Of a stretch of DNA of 64,000 nucleotides, positions 59,904 to 64,000 are shown one piece after another. A program made the position numbers and the translations under genes. This DNA comes from Sisyra terminalis (lineage: Eukaryota > Arthropoda > Insecta > Neuroptera > Sisyridae). Position 1 is the first letter of the stretch. The number at the start of each line of letters is the position of its first letter. The notes below the pieces were generated by a model. The model was not told the DNA's origin and did not search any database. It worked only from the letters and a program-made list of their open reading frames with translations. The stretch lies in contig OY292275.1 of the NCBI GenBank assembly GCA_958496175.1, positions 7,502,001 to 7,566,000 on the forward strand, in the 5' to 3' direction.

Positions 59904-59935
59904 GTTTCGTTAGTATTTATTTCTAACTTCTTCAG
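59904..59935 (-). ncRNA. Hammerhead-like RNA motif, element C left arm
   Basis: On the reverse strand: CTGAAGA, extra A, stem GTTAG / CTAAC around AAATAAATA, then GAAAC. It differs from the right-arm copy by a compensatory change in stem II. Confidence 0.5.
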
Positions 59936-60079
59936 GAGCATTTTTGATGTTAACATCCTCGTTGTAAATACTGTCATACTATCATGTATGTGTTAGTATA
60001 ATTGCCACTAGCGTACTCACTCGGTTATCTTGTTAAAAAGTCAGTATTTACAACGAGGATGTTAACATCAAAAATTCTC

Positions 60080-60111
60080 CTGAAGAAGTTGGAAATAAAT
60101 ACCAACGAAAC
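60080..60111 (+). ncRNA. Hammerhead-like RNA motif, element C right arm
   Basis: CTGAAGA (60080-60086), extra A, stem GTTGG / CCAAC around AAATAAATA, then GAAAC (60107-60111). Confidence 0.5.
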
Positions 60112-60289
60112 GTTGAAATAATTTGAAAAATAACGTTTTATTATTTAAATCCAAGTTCCCAAGAACATTATTAATTATTTCTTAAGAATATTTTTCCAAA
60201 GTTTCAAATTAATCGGAAGTAAGTCTTAAGAGATTAAATCTGTAAAAATTTCATCACTAAAATCATTTATGATAGAACGTTAATTAGCT

Positions 60290-61600
60290 TTCTGATAGCC
60301 GAATGGTCAAGGTGGTCGCTCCAAAACCAATAGGCAATAAGTTCACATTATGTAACGTGCAAATTTTCAATATTTCTCAGTTTACGGATTTTTATAAACC
60401 CTAGAATCACTTAAGACCTTAGCAGTTAAAAATCGACAATAAATAACTACTAAAAAAGGAGCTTTATTTTTTTTCTCTTAAAACTTGAATTTTTCAAGTT
60501 CTCGTCTAGAAATTACTTCGGGAATAACCAAGGTATGCATGGGACTCTCATTGGGTCCCAATAGGGATTGTCCAATTAGAGAATCCCTAGTGTGGTCCAA
60601 TGAGGCCCTCAAAAGGGTAATCTCAATTGAGACCCAAAAGGGACGCCAATGGAGCATACCTAATAAAGAAATCCTCATTGGACCCTATGTTGGCCGAAAA
60701 TGGGAAAGCTTAAGGGGGTATTCTACTCTAGAAATTTGAAAAAATCAAAAAATTTTTTTTTTCATAATCCGATAGTTTAGATATTCAAAAAAATCCTCCT
60801 AAAAGGATTTTTCAAAATTCAAATTATTTCCGAAGTTATAGCGGTTTTGTATGAAGCTGGGATGGCTGATTAAGAGAATGTAAGTAATACATACTATTCT
60901 ATCAATTACGCTGCCTGAAACTTAACGTAAAACTTTAAACGCGTTTTTCTCGAGACTGTCTTTTTCAAAACGATACCCACGACTTCTCAGGTTCTACTGA
61001 ACCGATTTACCTGAAATTTTTAGAGAGTCTTCTTTTAGACTTGTCTATGTCTGGAACTATCCCCATCCCCAAATTTTGATTTTTACTATTTTTAAAAAAT
61101 TCGAAACAGTCAAAAAAAGTGGTACAAAAATTGTTTTTTCTTTTAGGCAGTCACCATTTCGTGAAAATTTTTTTTTTATACTTTTTCGTAGTTCCAGACA
61201 TTGCGACATTATTCTAGATTAATAATCTTTTTTTTTTTGGTTTAAGATTACTGGGAGGGTTGAAATCGTAGGTATGGTCACGTGCCAATTTTTTGAGACC
61301 CCCCACTTAATCAGCTGCTAATTTTTGAAATTTTTAACTTTTTTTATTTTTTCCTGTATTCTTGAAATGTTTATAAATAACTGATAAAAAAATGTATAGT
61401 AAAAATATTAATTGACTATTTTTTATGACACTTCAAAAATTACCTGAAATTCATGCCTCTAGACTAGAATACTCCCTTAAGATTGACATTAAAAAATTTA
61501 GTAATAATTATAAAAAATGCAAAAGATTCGAACTGTTTTATATAAAACTTTACCTAAATCGCATGTTTAGATTTTTCTTTAGAAATTGATTGATATTCTG
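60290..61600 (+). mobile_element. tRNA-derived SINE split by a piggyBac-type MITE
   Basis: Segments 60290-60713 and about 61481-61600 together form one copy. The head GATAGCCGAATGGTCAAGG at 60292 fits the tRNA A box (TRGYNNARNNG); the B box has decayed to AAGTTCACATTATG. The body shares CCAATAGGGATT, CCTCATTGGACC and CAATGGAGCATACC-type blocks with the inverted copy at 58736. The tail, AAAAATGCAAAAGATTCG and TTTATATAAAACTTTACC, resumes after the MITE. Confidence 0.65.
60714..61476 (+). mobile_element. piggyBac-type MITE, 763 bp, TTAA target duplication
   Basis: The ends are GGGGGTATTCTACTCTAGA and, on the reverse strand of the right end, GGGAGTATTCTAGTCTAGA (two differences). TTAA flanks both sides (60710-60713 and 61477-61480), the target choice of piggyBac transposons. 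It sits inside a SINE whose inverted relative at 58736 lacks it. There is no transposase; it is non-autonomous. Confidence 0.85.
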
Positions 61601-63333
61601 GTCTTAAAGTAGAAAAAAATCTTTGAGCTTTTTATATTTAAAAAAAAAACCTCCAAAAATATCACATTACTTACCTATAGGTACTTATGAAAAAACACCA
61701 ATAAAAATTATTAATATTTTCGCATTTATTGGCTTTATAAATGTGGTTAAAAGAATCCTATGATAAGTTTTTTTTTTGTATAGTTTTTTTCAATTCCCAA
61801 AGTAAGTGGTTATCTTCAACTTAGTCAGGTAATCAATTAAAACGTTATTTTTCTTTGTAACATTCTTGACAGTTAATTACCGTAAGATGGCACAAAAATA
61901 GTGCCCGTTTTATCTATTGTACTATACTTTCATAGTAGAAACAGGAAATTCCAAAACTCTACGTACAAATGATTAATATTTTTATATCATTCTGTAGAAA
62001 GAATTTGAATACCAGAATTTATTTCATCGATTTTTAATTGATTAATTTTTCTTTTTCTCTGAAAAAATTATATGAAATGTTCATATATTTATTATTATAA
62101 ATTGCACGTGCTAATAGATACATTCTAATAACCTAATAATGCGAAAAACATTGACGCTATTGTACTATTGTAACGCCAGTATAATTTATGTCTTAATTTC
62201 TCTTTAACGGTGCAAGCTATTATTAATGCCCTTCCATATAAATTGATCAAAGCCACATTTACTTCCTAACAACTTCTGTATGACAGGGAAGCAAGTTTAA
62301 AGTGTGAAATTTAAAGGTATTTTTTTTTATCAACAAGAATATACAGTAATATATTACATATATATTAACTGGAAGGCAGAACCAACTGCTAATGTATAGA
62401 GAGGATAGATATACTGCAATTATTAATAACTATTAACTATTAAAGCAAATAATTACTCTTGCAATGAGATAGTCTTTGCTGTTGACAGGAAATAAATTAA
62501 GTAAATGATGTCTGTTCTCCAATTCCGCCTTACATTAACAAAAAGCAATTTCTACTGTGAATAAATTGAATGACTCGCAAAAATTTTATCGAATGAATAG
62601 GACCGTGGATGGGACTAATTGAAAGAACAATTAAATCGTGGGCATTTATTTTTCTAATGAAAATTTTTAGTGGCAGAGAAATTTTTTGCACAAACACAAA
62701 TGAGGTCGCTACTGTTCATTGAAAAGGATTTCACTTTAAGTGTATATAAAACACTTGAATTTGGACTATTTATTGTGATGAATGTAGCCATTAAAGAACA
62801 ATTAATTGTAAAGCTGAATTATTTGGGTACTATAAAATATATTAAGAACCAGTAAATTAATAAATGATCCGTTAACTATGTTAATTTCATAGTATTTCAA
62901 AGCCATAACTTTCTAGTTTTGGGATATATTTTTGAATAGGTAAAGTTTGAGCGGTTTATAATTATGTTTATTAGTTAATAAATCAATATGTGTAAATAGT
63001 GCCTATAAGTGTTACTTTTAAATCGTAAATTTCTAAAATTTTCATGGCAAAAGTGGAAATATAAATAGAAATTTTACATAAATAAATCTCTTAATTGATT
63101 CACGTTATATAGTTTTCCATCTTCAATAGGATTGTGTTAAGATTGAATATCCTCAATCCAATTGAATAGGCAATTTTTTAAATTAAAGATTGTTTTCATA
63201 AACATATAGAAATTAATTACATATAGGAACCGGAAACATAAAAAATCGATAGTAAAAATTTAAAATATCGACTCAATGTTCACCTTTTTCCTTTACTAAA
63301 ATAATTTTACTATAAATAACTATTGATTTAAGC
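61601..63333. other. Intergenic AT-rich sequence
   Basis: No gene is supported; short frames are low in complexity. Confidence 0.4.
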
Positions 63334-63337
63334 TTAA

Positions 63338-64000
63338 GGGAGTATTCTAGTCTAGAGGCATGAATTTCAGGTAATTTTTGAAGTGTCATAAAAAATAGCC
63401 AATTAATATTTTTACTATACATTTTTTTATCAATTATTTATTAACATTTCAAGAATACAGAAAAAAATAAAAAAAGTTAAAAATTTCAAAAATTAGCAGC
63501 TGATGAAGAGGGGGGTCTCAAGAAATTGGCACGTGACCATACCTACGATTTCAACCCTCCTAGTAATCTTAAACCAAAAAAAAAAGATTAATAATCTAAT
63601 ATAATGTCGCAATGTCTGGAACTACGGAAAAGTATGAAAAAATAATTTTCACGAAATGGCGACTGCCTGAAAAAAAACAATTTTTGTACCACTTTTTTTG
63701 ACTGTTTCGAATTTTTTAAAAATAGTAAAAAACAAAATTTGGGGATGGGGATAGTTCCAGACATAGACAAGTCTATAAAGAAGACTCTCTAAAAATTTCA
63801 GGTAAATCGGTTCAGTAGAACCTGAGAAATCGTGGGTATCGTTTTGAAAAAGACAGTTTCGAGAAAAACGCGTTTAAAGTTTTACGTTAAGTTTCAGGCA
63901 GCGTAATTGATAGAATAGTATGTATTACTTACAGTCTCTTAATCAGCCATCCCAGCTTCATACAAAACCGCTATAACTTCGGAAATTATTTGAATTTTGA
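63338..64000 (-). mobile_element. Second copy of the piggyBac-type MITE, inverted, cut by the window end
   Basis: It starts after TTAA (63334-63337) with GGGAGTATTCTAGTCTAGA and continues as the reverse complement of the element at 60714, with high similarity by eye as far as the last base. The far end and its TTAA lie outside the window. Frames inside match nothing. Confidence 0.85.

Larger units (their letters stand above)
59835..60180. mobile_element. Foldback element C with outward hammerhead-like motifs
   Basis: Left arm about 59835-59970 and right arm about 60037-60180 are close reverse complements, including AAGTTCCCAAGAACATT at the outer ends and TCAGTATTTACAACGAGG at the inner ends, around a loop of about 65 bp. 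Each arm contains one motif pointing outward. The target duplication is unclear because the ends are AT-rich. Confidence 0.85.

Noticed and set aside
60478..60739. Frames of 66 and 84 codons on opposite strands
   Set aside because: They lie within the SINE body, and the plus-strand frame runs into the adjacent MITE; the inverted SINE copy has no equivalent frame.
1..64000. CRISPR array, bacterial operon or viral genome
   Set aside because: There are no regularly spaced short direct repeats, no ribosome-binding-site-led gene clusters and no recognisable viral structural or replication genes.

Overview
The window is AT-rich, repeat-laden animal nuclear DNA, most likely from an insect. It has very short GT-AG introns (53-63 bp) beside very long ones, and relics of hAT, Tc1/mariner-like, piggyBac-like, LINE and SINE elements. 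No bacterial-type gene organisation, rRNA or intact tRNA gene is visible.

The one clear functional gene is the 3' two thirds of a giant Fat-type protocadherin on the + strand, in eight exons from 33146 to 45268. They encode 3271 residues: 18 cadherin repeats, a degenerate membrane-proximal module, four EGF-like domains, a laminin-G domain, a fifth EGF, a second laminin-G, one transmembrane helix and a cytoplasmic tail of about 500 residues ending in EEYV. Domain order and tail blocks point to fat (ft, the FAT4 relative), the receptor for Dachsous in Hippo growth control and planar polarity, rather than Fat-like/kugelei. The signal peptide and about 16 N-terminal repeats are not here. Positions 1-33145 therefore look like one intron of more than 33 kb, or intron plus unrecognised small exons.

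The upstream 33 kb holds broken elements: a LINE RNase H relic (1.5-2.0 kb), two hAT transposase relics (5.9-6.9 and 14.3-15.2 kb), a Tc1/mariner-like transposase relic (10.8-11.15 kb), a hAT MITE with perfect 8-bp target duplications (11.4 kb), another transposon-protein relic (21.4-22.3 kb) and several two-copy repeats. A signal-peptide-like frame with one internal stop lies at 3722-4000.

Downstream of ft (45.3-64 kb) is a nest of younger insertions. A 5'-truncated LINE sits in a 63-bp duplication, with a foldback element inside one duplicate. An 808-bp hairpin element is inserted in another foldback repeat. A piggyBac-type (TTAA) MITE is inserted in a tRNA-derived SINE, and a second, inverted MITE copy runs off the window end.

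The most unusual signal is a recurring RNA-like motif: CTGANGA, one extra base (A or T), a stem-loop, then GAAAC or a near variant. It closely resembles a hammerhead-ribozyme core. It occurs at 47.4 kb and on the arms of four inverted-repeat elements (24.1, 51.6, 57.8-59.3 and 59.8-60.2 kb). Where both arms carry it, the two motifs point outward. In the 59.8-kb element the two copies differ by a compensatory base-pair change.
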